Both the position numbers and the translations under genes were made by a program. The notes under the pieces are model-generated. The model worked only from the letters and a program-made list of their open reading frames with translations. It made no database searches and was not told the DNA's origin. 64,000 bases of DNA, from positions 868,001-932,000 of the forward strand of contig NC_088939.1 in assembly GCF_033473495.1 (NCBI RefSeq). Reading direction: 5' to 3'. Each line of letters begins with the position of its first letter. The stretch's first letter is position 1. Source of the DNA: Cercospora beticola (Eukaryota > Ascomycota > Dothideomycetes > Mycosphaerellales > Mycosphaerellaceae). Shown in pieces: positions 54,786 through 64,000 of this stretch.

Positions 54786-56267
54786 ATGGGGAAGAAGATC
54801 GTGTACACGAAGATAACGCCGCTCCCGTCCAATGTCCCACGTCAGCTTGCCATCGAACTGCTGCATTCGCATGAGGAGGTGATCAAGCTGAACCCGCTGG
54901 TCACAGGCGTCAAGTCGATCGACACGCCACGCGACAGTCCGAACGATGAGTACTTCTCGCAATGGTATCTCATCGACGAGATCATTACATGGGGATTTGG
55001 CATGAAGAAGAAGATTTCCTTCAAGGGCGTCTTTCATGATCAGCCATGGGGCATGCAATCGCACGTTTATGCGCCCATGGGTGTGGACTTGCGCAATAAG
55101 TACCGCATAGGCGGCAACCAGCCTGGAGAACCGAGGGAGACGAGAGAATTGGGCATAGACACGCCGGCGGAAGGGCTATATCTGCGCGAGGATGTGGAGA
55201 TTGTTTGTAACCTCGCGCTGGCGAGCTTTGTCAAGAAAGAGACCAAGGAGGCCACGGGCAAGATGATCGACCGGCTGGCCAAGAAAGCAGAGCTGCTGGA
55301 CGAGGGGAAGCTGCATGCCATGTTTGAGAACGGCAGACTGAAGACTTCGAAGCCCAGCGGGTTCGTGGATCAAAGCGATGCACACAGCACGGGTCCCAGC
55401 AGTCCAGGCTTCGCGCCCGGCAGTCCAAGTCCATCACTGTCGGCCGCAGGATTTACACCGAGGTTGGACCAGAAAGGATATGGCAACTACCACGACATCA
55501 CAAGAAACAACAGCCAGCATAGGACAAGCCAATACATGCCAGCATATCAGCAACCAGGCTACAACGGACCAGATTACGCACGCCCAGGAGCTGCGAATAT
55601 GCCGATGATCAACGAGCTGCCGGGCGACTACTATCAACAGCAAGGCATGCAACCCCCTCCTCTCAAGCCACAAGGCCAAGTCTTCCGCTCAGAGCTGCCC
55701 GGAGATAGCAGTTTTGGATCTAATGGCCCTTCGCCGCAGCCCTCACCGGGCCAAGTACCAGCAGACTTTGAGAAGGCTCAGCAGTATCACGCATATTCAG
55801 CTCCGCAACAGCCGCATCCGTCTCAACGAGGCAGCGTCACCTCTACAAACGGAAGCACATACCACGCTTATACCACTTCTGACGCCCATGCCCGGCATTA
55901 CAGCACGAGTTCGCAAAACAGCCAGAACAACACCTCATACCTCTCGCCCGAGCAAAATACCAGCAACAACAATGGCTCCGGTCTGACAGCACACCGCTAC
56001 TCCGATCCCAATGGTCCGCCATATCCCAGCTCCCGCCCAAACAGCGACATCGTGCCCGATAGCCAACGGTTCTCCCAAATGAGTGTACAGGACTCGTCAC
56101 AGCATCCTGCTCTTCCACCTCGAGACCCTCGACGGATGTCATCCTACAACTCAGCCCAGCAAGCTTCCAGCGGCGCGAATCCGAGCGCAAAATGTCCAGT
56201 CTGCGGCCTGTTCGAAGGAGATGAAGCTGCCGTGAGCCATCACGTCAGCAAGGCCCATTTCTCATAA
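54786..56267 (+). CDS. DUF7053-domain protein with C-terminal C2H2 finger
   Basis: Single exon, 493 aa. Residues 1-170 form the fungal DUF7053 domain, START/SRPBCC-like in outline: VYTKITPLPSNVPRQLAIEL, LLHSHEEVIKLNPLVTG, KGVFHDQPWGMQSHVYAPMG, EGLYLREDVEIVCNLALASF and VKKETKEATGKMIDRLAKKA. The large middle (about 190-460) is Gln/Ser/Pro/Tyr/Asn-rich and disordered. The last 30 residues hold one classical zinc finger, CPVCGLFEGDEAAVSHHVSK then AHF, which fits C-x2-C-x12-H-x4-H. DUF7053 proteins are usually short, so the long tail with a finger is of interest. The SRPBCC-like part would bind a lipid or other hydrophobic ligand by analogy; a link to transcription through the finger is a guess. 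Confidence 0.85.
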   Translation: MGKKIVYTKITPLPSNVPRQLAIELLHSHEEVIKLNPLVTGVKSIDTPRDSPNDEYFSQWYLIDEIITWGFGMKKKISFKGVFHDQPWGMQSHVYAPMGVDLRNKYRIGGNQPGEPRETRELGIDTPAEGLYLREDVEIVCNLALASFVKKETKEATGKMIDRLAKKAELLDEGKLHAMFENGRLKTSKPSGFVDQSDAHSTGPSSPGFAPGSPSPSLSAAGFTPRLDQKGYGNYHDITRNNSQHRTSQYMPAYQQPGYNGPDYARPGAANMPMINELPGDYYQQQGMQPPPLKPQGQVFRSELPGDSSFGSNGPSPQPSPGQVPADFEKAQQYHAYSAPQQPHPSQRGSVTSTNGSTYHAYTTSDAHARHYSTSSQNSQNNTSYLSPEQNTSNNNGSGLTAHRYSDPNGPPYPSSRPNSDIVPDSQRFSQMSVQDSSQHPALPPRDPRRMSSYNSAQQASSGANPSAKCPVCGLFEGDEAAVSHHVSKAHFS

Positions 56268-57208
56268 ACCGCTCGACGGACAGACACGATAACGAATGAA
56301 TGGAAAGCCAACACAGCAGAACATTGTCGTCAACGCGATTGGCATTCTACGGGGTGCAGCAATGCCTTGCTCCGACACAACACAGCTTTCATTCTCCTCT
56401 TGGGAGCCCTTCACGATGTCAACGATTTTACGACACAAAGAGTACGAAAGATCAACATACGTTAACAGAAAGGCCTGATATTTCGAGGGCAAACACGAGA
56501 TTGGTGGGGAGTTTTTCTTTTATTTCTGGAACGAAAAGATTCGATGAGCTTCAGGATGGAATACCCGGTGGGAAAGTTGAGAGCGTTACTTCAATTCTTT
56601 GTATGTATTCTATATCAAAGTAACGATATTCTGATATCCATGTCCTCATAGAAGTCTGTCCTTCCTCGACTTGAACGTTACGCATCCATAAACCTCGATA
56701 TCGGTGAAGGTAAGAAAGAGAAGAAGTTGCTATTAATTTCCTTTTTTCATTTCATCTAAGGAAACTCCAGCACTAGAGATTTGCCATGCGCCATTCAAGG
56801 CCACGGACAAATCCCTTCTAATGTTCGTGCCAGCAGAGTAGAGATTTCTCCCGATCGGGAGGGGGTATCTTAATAGTACACAGTAAAACCAAAACCCATC
56901 TCGCATGTCTAATCGACAGCGCGCCTCACTCCATGCGAAAAAAAACTTCAGGAGGGCGATTTCCCATGAACCACATCTTTCTTATTCTTTTCTCTTGCTC
57001 CCAAACTCCTTCGCTAAAAACAGCCGTTCCAAACACTCTGCGCATCATCTGTTTCCCTTTTCCTTTTGTAATATCACGACACCAGCTTTCTGGGGTTCAT
57101 TCCATGCTATGCAGTGACAAAAGGAAATGGCGAAAATCCACAAGTCGTCAGTCAGCCTCTGACAAGAAACAGCAAACTCCGAGATCATGCAAAAAGAACT
57201 GGTGCTGC
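56268..57208. other. Convergent intergenic region, AT-richer
   Basis: About 940 bp between two stop codons. A/T runs are more frequent than elsewhere in the window; no gene or repeat unit was recognised. Confidence 0.5.
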
Positions 57209-60200
57209 CTAACGCACAAGCTCGGCGATCTTGCCGGCCACAGCGCTAGGATAGCCTCGCGAAAGAGCCTCGCGCACGACATCCTTGGCAGCGTCGCGAT
57301 CCTCAGCGGCGAGGTATGCGCGAACCATAGCCTCGTACGTGCTGGGTTCGCGGCGAGAGATGTGCACGCGATCGAAAGCGGCCTTGGCCTTCTCAATATT
57401 CTTCTCAAGCGTCCAGCCGTGGATGAGAGCGTTTGCGATGTAGGGTGTGAAGTCCACGCCACGACGAACCATGTCTTGTAGCAGTGGCTCGCACTCAGCA
57501 GAGCGGTGGTTGGCGTTCAGTGATTCGAAAACGGCTTGGTACATGTTTGGCATTGGCTGCACCTTGCCTTCGGCAATGACGGAATCGAAGAGAGATTTGG
57601 CGGCGTCCATATCGTGCATTACACAGCCCTTGGCGTGGATGAGAGATGCGTAATGTACAGCATCAGGCTGTACACCAGCGGCGCGCATCTCCTCAAGAAG
57701 TGCCTCGGCGGCTGACATGTTGACCGGCTCCAGGGTTGCGTACGTGTCGATAAGGAGCTTGTACGTGTGAACGGTAGGTTGGATGCCCTTGCTGCGCATA
57801 CGCTCGTAGTACGACAGGACCTTGCTGCGATCACGCTTCGTGGTCAAGAAGAATTGCATCAGAGAATGGTAAGGGGCTGGACGCGGCTTGTAATTGGCAC
57901 AAGCCTCCATCTCCTCGAAAATTTCCTCAGCAAACTTCTCATCAGACACACGGCAGAGAGCGTTGACAATGGTGCCGTAGGTCACTGATGTTGGGCGGAT
58001 GCCGAGACTGCGCATTTCTGCAAAGTAGAAGAGGCAATCGTCGATGCGCCGAGCCTTGCCGAGCTTGCCGATGAGTGCATTGTACAAGAAGGAAGATGGT
58101 TCAACGCCTTCAGCCTTAGCGCGGAGGAAGATCTTGACAGCTTCGCTGGCCTCGTCGAAGGTCTTGGTGTTCTCCTTCAGCGTGGTGATGTAAAGTCCAA
58201 AGGTGTTGGCAGATGGCGCGAAACCCATGTCGAGCATGTCTTGATGGTATCGACCAGCAAGATCGCGACGGCCAACGTTCAAGCATGCAGCAACCATGTT
58301 GTCCAAAATCTGTTGCCAGCCGAATCGGACAACACGATAGCGGGCATCGAATGGAACGTCCTGCTTGGCCATCTCCAGAATGTCGCGTGCCAGGGTGAGG
58401 TTGTTCTCCTTCGCAGCCGATTCGATCAACTTGCCGTACGTGAACATGCGTGGGACACGGCCCACGCGGCGCATGTTGCGGAACTTGTTCAGTGCTTCAT
58501 TCATGCGGCGGCCATGTGGGCGCTCGAGCATGTCGTTGATCACATTGGATCCCTTCACATCAGTACGGTTTGCGTAAGGATCGTATGTATCCTCGAACGA
58601 AGCGACCGGAGGTTGGAGAGGCACGACGGGCGTGAATGGAGCAGCTGCGAAGACAGGAGTGGTGGGATAGCGGTAGTTGTTCCACAATCTGGAAAGTCCG
58701 GCGCGGTCGATGTTGATAAGAGTCTTCTCAATCAAGGTCTCGGTCTCTGCCGACGGCATGATCGAGCGAGAAACAATGTTCTCAAGCAGGCAGCCAAAAC
58801 GTGCCGGACTGGCAATGTCTGCCGAGTGTTCCTCGAGGATCATGCTGCTCTGTACGCGGGTCAGGAACTCGAGGTCAGCCTGGTTGAGTCGGGCGATGTG
58901 CTCAGGCCCGAAGCGTGCCACTATGTGGTCCGCGACCGGTGCGACAAGGCTGCCGTTTTCCATCATCATGCGGAGAACCTCAATGCTGGTCTCAGGCAGA
59001 AGCATTGCCTGCTTGAGGGTGAAGTTGCCAATGAGCTCAATTGCCTCGTCAATGTGCTGGGAAACGTGTGCCTGCTGGCTTTCGGTGGTGGCCTCCCGAA
59101 TGCGCGAGAACATGCGGCGACTCTGTCTCAAACCACGTTCAGCCTGACCGATACCGATGAGTGCAACAGCGCGCATGGTAGTAGGCTCAATGAACGCAAG
59201 GCTGACCGGAGCAGCTTCGAGCACGCGCCAGAAGGGCTCTGCAGCCTCTACGTTTGCATTGCGCACATGCATCGCCAGCATGGCCATGCTTGGCTCAACC
59301 AAGTCCTGTGACTGTTGTGCGAGGGTCTCGAATGCGCGGGCACCGACCTCGGGCATGTTCTTGTCTGCTGCTGTTGTAGCGATCTTGGACAGAGCGCTGA
59401 TGTAAGCATGGCCTGTGAGAGCGCCCGCGAGTTCGAAAGCGTCGCGGAATGTCGAATCCTGAAGAGCTAGAGGCAGGAGAGCGTCAAGAGCCACGACTTC
59501 TCGCAGCTTCTCGACATCTCGCGCGTCTGCGATGCCCGCCTGAATGCTTGCCAGGAACTTCAAGCCTCCCTTGAGTCTGTCGGCCGTGCCGTACGCCTTG
59601 ATGACCGCAGCGTAGACTTGGTTGTCCAGACGCACGATGGCGTTCGTGCCCTCGTTGTTCTTGATGGCCAGATCCTTGTATTCGTCGTATCTCTCGACGG
59701 CATTACGCAGGTCACGTAGATCGCCAAAGGCAGTGATCATTGGTGCATAAATCTCCGATTGAGGCTCCAGAGACTTCGACTCCATGTATTCATAAACTCG
59801 GGTCATCTCTTCGATGCGTCCTTGCTCAGCGCTTGCGATGACAAGCGTGGCGCATGCATCGCTAGGGAGCGCGGCAATGGTCTCGCGGGCACGATCGAAC
59901 ATCTTCAATGCGATTGAGAGAGAGTTGTCCTCGACCAGCATGGAATACTCAGATTGGCTGGATCCGAACATGAATCTGCCAGGCGCATCGAGACCGCCGT
60001 AGCGGGTCAGGCGTTGGTCCAGGGCCTTTCTCGATGCGAGCGACTCCAATGCACGGGTTGAGAGCATGGAGATCAGTGTTCCGTACGTTTCCGCATCAGG
60101 CACGACTTTTCTCTTCAGCATATCAGAGTACACCTCTAGAGCCCTCGGCGTCTTTAGATGCTTGTCGTGGGTGACCTCGACAGCGGCTCGGAGCAGAGCA

Positions 60201-61060
60201 CGGTACGCGGCTTGCGATGGCTTCTGCACGCCAGCGTGCAGCATGCCCTGGAAGACAGCAGGAACATCGTGAAACTTCTTTCTCTCGACCAGATCCAGTA
60301 GCTGTTCAGTGAAGGCCTCGCTCTCTGCCGATTCGGCACTAGAGAAGCTATCGGTCGGTGTGAAGACTGAGGCCGGGCTGGACGATCGGGGTTCGGATGG
60401 AAGCGATTCGACCTCGACAGCGTCAGGCGAGATGATCGATGGCGACTTTGCGCGGATTGTGAGTCCATCGTCCTCGGACTCCTCTTTCGACTTGGCAATC
60501 TCCTCTGCAATCTTATCGTTGACCAACGCGAGCGCAGCAGCTTCGGCCGCCTCGTCGTTCAACAGGGCCTTGGAGAAGTTGTCGAGCGCGCTGGTCGTGT
60601 ATGAGCGCTTCAAGCTGGGCGCGACGAATTCCTCGGCCTCCTGGACCTCTTCAATGTCTGCCACCTCTTGCACCTTGCCATGAAAGATGGCCTCAGCCGG
60701 CGGCTTCCACTCGATGGTCCGCGCAAACTGGTACTGCTGCCACTCCTTCTTGCCGTTTCGCTGAGCCTCTCGGTAGGCCTCGTAGTACTTTTCTAGACCT
60801 GTTTCATGGCTGACCTCGGCCTTTCCCTGGGTCGGAGCAGCGGTGCTGGCATGGCGCACGCCATAGGTCTGCTTCTTGTTCTTCTCATTCTTGAAGACGC
60901 GACCAATTAGATGGTCCGCGAGCGGCGCAGCTGAAGTGTTCTGAGCAGCATAGCTGGTTTGCGACGCGGCAACGACGGTCTGGGCGTATCCGTGGGAAAG
61001 AGCTTTGAAGGCGTTGCCTGCAAGTCGCGTAATGTGGACAGTAGGCTTGACGTAAGGCAT
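57209..61060 (-). CDS. Mitochondrial pentatricopeptide repeat protein (CYA-5/Pet309 type)
   Basis: Large PPR protein, 1,283 aa, single exon, start at ATG 61058-61060 (MPYVKPTVHITRLAGNAFKA). The basic, Ser/Ala-rich N-terminus predicts import into mitochondria. Residues ~80-250 are charged linker. PPR units start near 255 (FHDVPAVFQGMLHAGVQKPS), continue through the middle with looser helical pairs and are clearest from ~890 to the end, for example FLYNALIGKLGKARRIDDCL, FYFAEMRSLGIRPTSVTYGT and LLIDTYATLEPVNMSAAEAL. Length and arrangement fit Neurospora CYA-5 / yeast Pet309, needed for cox1 mRNA stability and translation, but other long fungal PPR proteins exist, so the target RNA is not certain. 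It ends convergent with the DUF7053 gene and starts divergent from ERG8. Confidence 0.88.
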   Translation of the reverse strand: MPYVKPTVHITRLAGNAFKALSHGYAQTVVAASQTSYAAQNTSAAPLADHLIGRVFKNEKNKKQTYGVRHASTAAPTQGKAEVSHETGLEKYYEAYREAQRNGKKEWQQYQFARTIEWKPPAEAIFHGKVQEVADIEEVQEAEEFVAPSLKRSYTTSALDNFSKALLNDEAAEAAALALVNDKIAEEIAKSKEESEDDGLTIRAKSPSIISPDAVEVESLPSEPRSSSPASVFTPTDSFSSAESAESEAFTEQLLDLVERKKFHDVPAVFQGMLHAGVQKPSQAAYRALLRAAVEVTHDKHLKTPRALEVYSDMLKRKVVPDAETYGTLISMLSTRALESLASRKALDQRLTRYGGLDAPGRFMFGSSQSEYSMLVEDNSLSIALKMFDRARETIAALPSDACATLVIASAEQGRIEEMTRVYEYMESKSLEPQSEIYAPMITAFGDLRDLRNAVERYDEYKDLAIKNNEGTNAIVRLDNQVYAAVIKAYGTADRLKGGLKFLASIQAGIADARDVEKLREVVALDALLPLALQDSTFRDAFELAGALTGHAYISALSKIATTAADKNMPEVGARAFETLAQQSQDLVEPSMAMLAMHVRNANVEAAEPFWRVLEAAPVSLAFIEPTTMRAVALIGIGQAERGLRQSRRMFSRIREATTESQQAHVSQHIDEAIELIGNFTLKQAMLLPETSIEVLRMMMENGSLVAPVADHIVARFGPEHIARLNQADLEFLTRVQSSMILEEHSADIASPARFGCLLENIVSRSIMPSAETETLIEKTLINIDRAGLSRLWNNYRYPTTPVFAAAPFTPVVPLQPPVASFEDTYDPYANRTDVKGSNVINDMLERPHGRRMNEALNKFRNMRRVGRVPRMFTYGKLIESAAKENNLTLARDILEMAKQDVPFDARYRVVRFGWQQILDNMVAACLNVGRRDLAGRYHQDMLDMGFAPSANTFGLYITTLKENTKTFDEASEAVKIFLRAKAEGVEPSSFLYNALIGKLGKARRIDDCLFYFAEMRSLGIRPTSVTYGTIVNALCRVSDEKFAEEIFEEMEACANYKPRPAPYHSLMQFFLTTKRDRSKVLSYYERMRSKGIQPTVHTYKLLIDTYATLEPVNMSAAEALLEEMRAAGVQPDAVHYASLIHAKGCVMHDMDAAKSLFDSVIAEGKVQPMPNMYQAVFESLNANHRSAECEPLLQDMVRRGVDFTPYIANALIHGWTLEKNIEKAKAAFDRVHISRREPSTYEAMVRAYLAAEDRDAAKDVVREALSRGYPSAVAGKIAELVR

Positions 61061-62041
61061 CAAGCTACTTGATAGAGGTGTCCTTCAATGCAGAAGGATG
61101 TGACTGTGTGACGCGAAAGTGTCAGACTCGGCAGCACACGTGAGATGTCTCGCGCGTCGTGGTGGAAACTTACAATTAGGATTAGGGAAGCACGAGACTG
61201 CAGGTTCATTTGACGACCGACGCCGTCAAACAAACGCGCTGCTATGAGCGATGGAAGAGTGCTGGGCGGTGGATGGGGGATGGAAAGAGAGAAGTGGTGT
61301 GCGCGTGGGTGTGTGCCTGGCTAGAAGAGAAGGCAAATTATGAAGTGGCAGCTAGTTAGGGTCATCGACTCTCGTGAAGATCTGCTGCTGATAGCGAGGC
61401 CGAACTACTGCAACGGCACACCGGAACGTCGAGGCAAGCTGGCCTCCCTTGCAATGGCGATGCCTGCGGGCGGGCTGGTGACGCTGCTGACGGCTCCAGC
61501 GAGAGTGCGCGAAATGCGCCGCGCGCTGTGACTCGACGGGCAAACGGTTTGTTCTCGCTGGGCCCCCAGATCCGGATTGGCCTGTGTCAGGACAGCCACA
61601 TCCAGTGCGCTGCTCACTCGCTCTCATCCCCGGCGACAGCCTTGCAGGATCCGCGAGAGCCATTGTGCGCGGTCATCTGCCACCGCTCCGCCCTCGCCAG
61701 CTGCATTGCTCGCACGCGACTGGGCGCTGCGCTCGCCCTCGCTCAGTCAGCGGCCAGGAACCGACGCCGCTGTGCCACGAGCGCCTCTCCGCAAAATCCT
61801 CTAGCCTCAATCCGAGTCACCTCAGGCTTCGCGAATCTTCCTCGAACACGGCAGGTCAGGTCAGGTCAGCTGGTCCTTCTTCGCTTGCACCCACCCATCG
61901 GCATCTCGACTCTTAACTCCATCGCCAACCTCCGCGTCCTGACGCCCGTCCTTCCACGTGCTGCCCTGCACGCCCTGTCACGGCCGATCGCACCGCCTCT
62001 TTCGGCCGGTCCGGGCAGCGCCTCCGACTGGACGACCGCCA
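61061..62041. promoter_or_regulatory. Divergent upstream region of PPR gene and ERG8
   Basis: About 980 bp with both promoters. The ERG8 side is C-rich. At 61853-61869 the pentamer AGGTC is repeated three times in a row. Confidence 0.45.
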
Positions 62042-63616
62042 ATGGCTTCATCCAGTCCTGTGGCGGTCTCTGCTCCAGGTAAAGTGCTGCTGGCCGGCGG
62101 ATATCTGGTGCTCGACAGAGCCCACACCGGTCTCGTCTTCGGCCTCGATGCTCGCATCCACGTCTTGATCGAAGACATCCCTACGAGCAAAGGCATTGTT
62201 CTCAACGAGATCATCGTCAAGTCGCCGCAGTTTCTCGACGCCATCTGGGAGTATGGCTACCGCTTGACCGAGAGAGATGGCGGCGTGCAGGTCGTCCCAT
62301 TGAGAGTGTAAGTGCTTTCGACTGTCCCTTCAGTCGTGCTGCCTTCATGTATCTTCGTCTTGTATTGAGTTGTACTGCCGTTCTTTCCTATTTCCTACGA
62401 TCCCCATGAAGGTCAAATGCTTCTTTCCAAGTGAACAAACAAGCACTACTGCTGTACAACATCTCGAAGACTCTCACTTACTCAACACCCTCCTCACAGA
62501 GACGCAGATCTGAACCTGAATCGCAACCCATTCATTGAAACGACCATTGCCTATGCGCTGAGCTACATTACAAGCATAAGCCATCCGACAATATCTCCAG
62601 CATCCATCACCATCCTCGCTGACAATGACTACTACTCGACACCAGCATCCATCTCGAGTGACAACAATGGGACAAGACCACGCTTCCACAACTTTGCGCT
62701 GCCCATTTCGAAGGCCCCAAAGACTGGACTTGGCTCATCCGCTGCTCTGGTCACTTCCGTGACAGCAGCCTTGCTCACTCACTACCTCCCACGCTCCAAA
62801 TTCGATGTTGCCCTGGACTCTGGCAAAAGACGCCTGCACAACCTCGCCCAAGCAGCTCACTGCGCAGCACAAGGCAAGGTAGGGTCCGGCTTCGATGTTG
62901 CCTCCGCCGTCTATGGCACAATGGTCTATCGTCGATTCTCCCCGGCCATACTTGCATCACATGCAAATCCAGGCACACCAAAATTTGGCGCTGAGATCAA
63001 AGACATTGTGGACGAAACCTTCCATGGCCTCGAATGGGACACCGAGATTCTCAAAGACCAAGTACGTGTGCCAAAGGGGCTGAGACTCGTCATGTGTGAT
63101 GTCTCGTGCGGGTCCAAAACGCCAGGCATGGTGAAGCAAGTCCTCGCATGGCGCGCTGAGAAGCAGCAAGAAGCCAATGCCATTTGGAAAGATCTGGACG
63201 AGGCGAATCTAGCTCTTGCTTCTGAGCTCCGAGAAGTCGCAACTTCTGGAACCGCAGACTACTCGAAACTGCGCGAGAAGTTCACCCGCATACGACAGCT
63301 GATCCGGCTCATGTCTGAAAAAAGCGGCGTACCCATTGAACCTCCTGCTCAGACCGAACTGCTAGACGCCTGCGAGAAAGTGCCTGGCGTGATCGGAGGT
63401 GTGGTTCCTGGAGCCGGTGGCTACGATGCCATCTCTCTTCTGATTGAGGACAAAGCCGAGACTGTCCAAGCTCTAGAGAAGCTCTTCGATGGATGGGACT
63501 TTAAGGGCGAAGGTGAAGGCGGCGGCAAAGTAAGCATGTTGGGCGTGAGAGAAGAAATGGAAGGCGTACGCCTCGAGGATCCTAAAAGTTACTTTAGCGC
63601 TCTCAAAGAGCTGTAG
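62042..63616 (+). CDS. ERG8: Phosphomevalonate kinase
   Basis: Phosphorylates mevalonate-5-phosphate to the diphosphate, the second kinase step of the mevalonate pathway leading to ergosterol and prenyl groups. Two exons, 62042-62307 and 62500-63616, joined in phase 2 over a 192-bp intron (GTAAGT ... CTCACAG); 460 aa. GHMP-kinase motifs are present: N-terminal VSAPGKVLLAGGYLVLDRAH, the ATP loop KAPKTGLGSSAALVTSVTAA (~210-230) and the C-terminal motif GVVPGAGGYDAISLL. AAQGKVGSGFDVASAVYGT is the phosphomevalonate-kinase signature. The start is the ATG that places the first strand directly; a longer in-frame extension upstream would add Arg/Pro-rich residues without family support. Exon 1 alone would lack the ATP loop, so the intron is required. 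Confidence 0.95.
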
Positions 63617-63874
63617 AAAGTTCTATACCACAAAAAAGCTCGTAGTTTCAACAAACATAGAGAAACTCAACGTTCCATTCGAACTTTGATCGATTTCAGG
63701 TATTGTCATTGCATGCCATACCACTGTCCTCGAACCTCGCTAGCTGAGCGCCAAACGCCGCCTCATGAGCTGTCGCTCTTCAACCCCGCGCGATCTGGTG
63801 TATCTCTCTGCCAGTCCTATTTTTCACAGCATCCTGTCTCTGTCTCTGTCACATCCTCCCCAAAGGCCTGCCCT
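63617..63874. other. Convergent 3' intergenic region
   Basis: Between the ERG8 stop and the stop of the partial gene on the minus strand. No gene seen. Confidence 0.5.
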
Positions 63875-63970
63875 CTACGACCTCTCCTTCTTCGCAGCCT
63901 TCGCACTCTCTTCCTGCAATTCCTTAATACTAGCCTTGTCGGCCTTCAACTCGCCTCGATCCGCTTTGGC
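63875..63970 (-). CDS. Last exon of a gene leaving the window (unknown)
   Basis: On the minus strand an acceptor (branch GCTGACC at about 63990, CGTACACAG ending at 63971) is followed by 31 codons, AKADRGELKADKASIKELQE then ESAKAAKKERS, and a TAG at 63875-63877. The piece is a charged Ala/Lys/Glu helix. Phase 0 at the junction is assumed. The rest of the gene lies beyond the right edge and the product cannot be named. Confidence 0.6.
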   Translation of the reverse strand, partial: AKADRGELKADKASIKELQEESAKAAKKERS

Positions 63971-64000
63971 CTGTGTACGAAAAATGGTCAGCACCCACTC

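Noticed and set aside
58241..59311. 356-residue open frame on the plus strand opposite the PPR gene
   Set aside because: It is the mirror of a long GC-rich coding exon; its sequence has no domain and its length is expected from the codon bias of the PPR gene.

Overview
The window looks like nuclear DNA of a filamentous ascomycete (Pezizomycotina), most likely a Dothideomycete. Genes are dense on both strands. Most introns are 48-110 bp with GTRNGT-type donors, CTRAY branch points and TAG/CAG acceptors. Gene content is fungal: a PPR protein of CYA-5/Pet309 type, an external NADH dehydrogenase, DUF7053 and DUF924 proteins, and an aldehyde dehydrogenase close to the Cladosporium/Alternaria allergen type. 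I saw no transposon, rRNA, tRNA or CRISPR. Species cannot be fixed from sequence alone. Exon joins were worked out by hand from splice signals and reading-frame phase; every join given keeps an open frame.

Layout. 0-11.6 kb: dynein heavy chain, cut by the left edge. 12-22 kb: an accessory stretch with two tandem cold-shock-domain genes (one cytosolic type, one with a signal peptide), a small secreted eight-cysteine protein facing them, and two large paralogous Cys/His-rich (zinc-finger-like) genes of unknown function with a doubtful gene between them. 22.8-32.4 kb: housekeeping block with CLP1 (mRNA 3' end formation), an MDR oxidoreductase, an EF-hand NADH dehydrogenase facing an aldehyde dehydrogenase, and a head-to-head pair of spliceosome genes (DIB1 and LEA1). 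34-40 kb: an unknown disordered protein, a divergent SDR, an unknown protein with SUMO-type motifs, a UPF0587 zinc protein and an F-box-like protein. 41-47 kb: YRA1-type mRNA export factor with a 682-bp intron, a strongly codon-biased ALDH and a DUF924 protein. 47-57 kb: a coiled-coil protein, a mitochondrial SAM carrier, a small Myb-like protein, a TMEM19/DUF92 membrane protein and a DUF7053 protein ending in a C2H2 finger. 57-64 kb: a mitochondrial PPR protein facing phosphomevalonate kinase (ERG8), then the last exon of a gene that leaves the window.

Themes. Several genes serve RNA metabolism (CLP1, DIB1, LEA1, YRA1, cold-shock proteins, PPR) and several serve mitochondria (NDE, SAM carrier, PPR), but they are ordinary neighbours and not a cluster. 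The most unusual part is 12-22 kb, above all the signal-peptide-bearing cold-shock-domain protein at 12810-13147, the facing secreted Cys-rich protein, and the duplicated Cys/His-rich gene family, one copy of which has an in-frame TGA followed by 108 further open codons.
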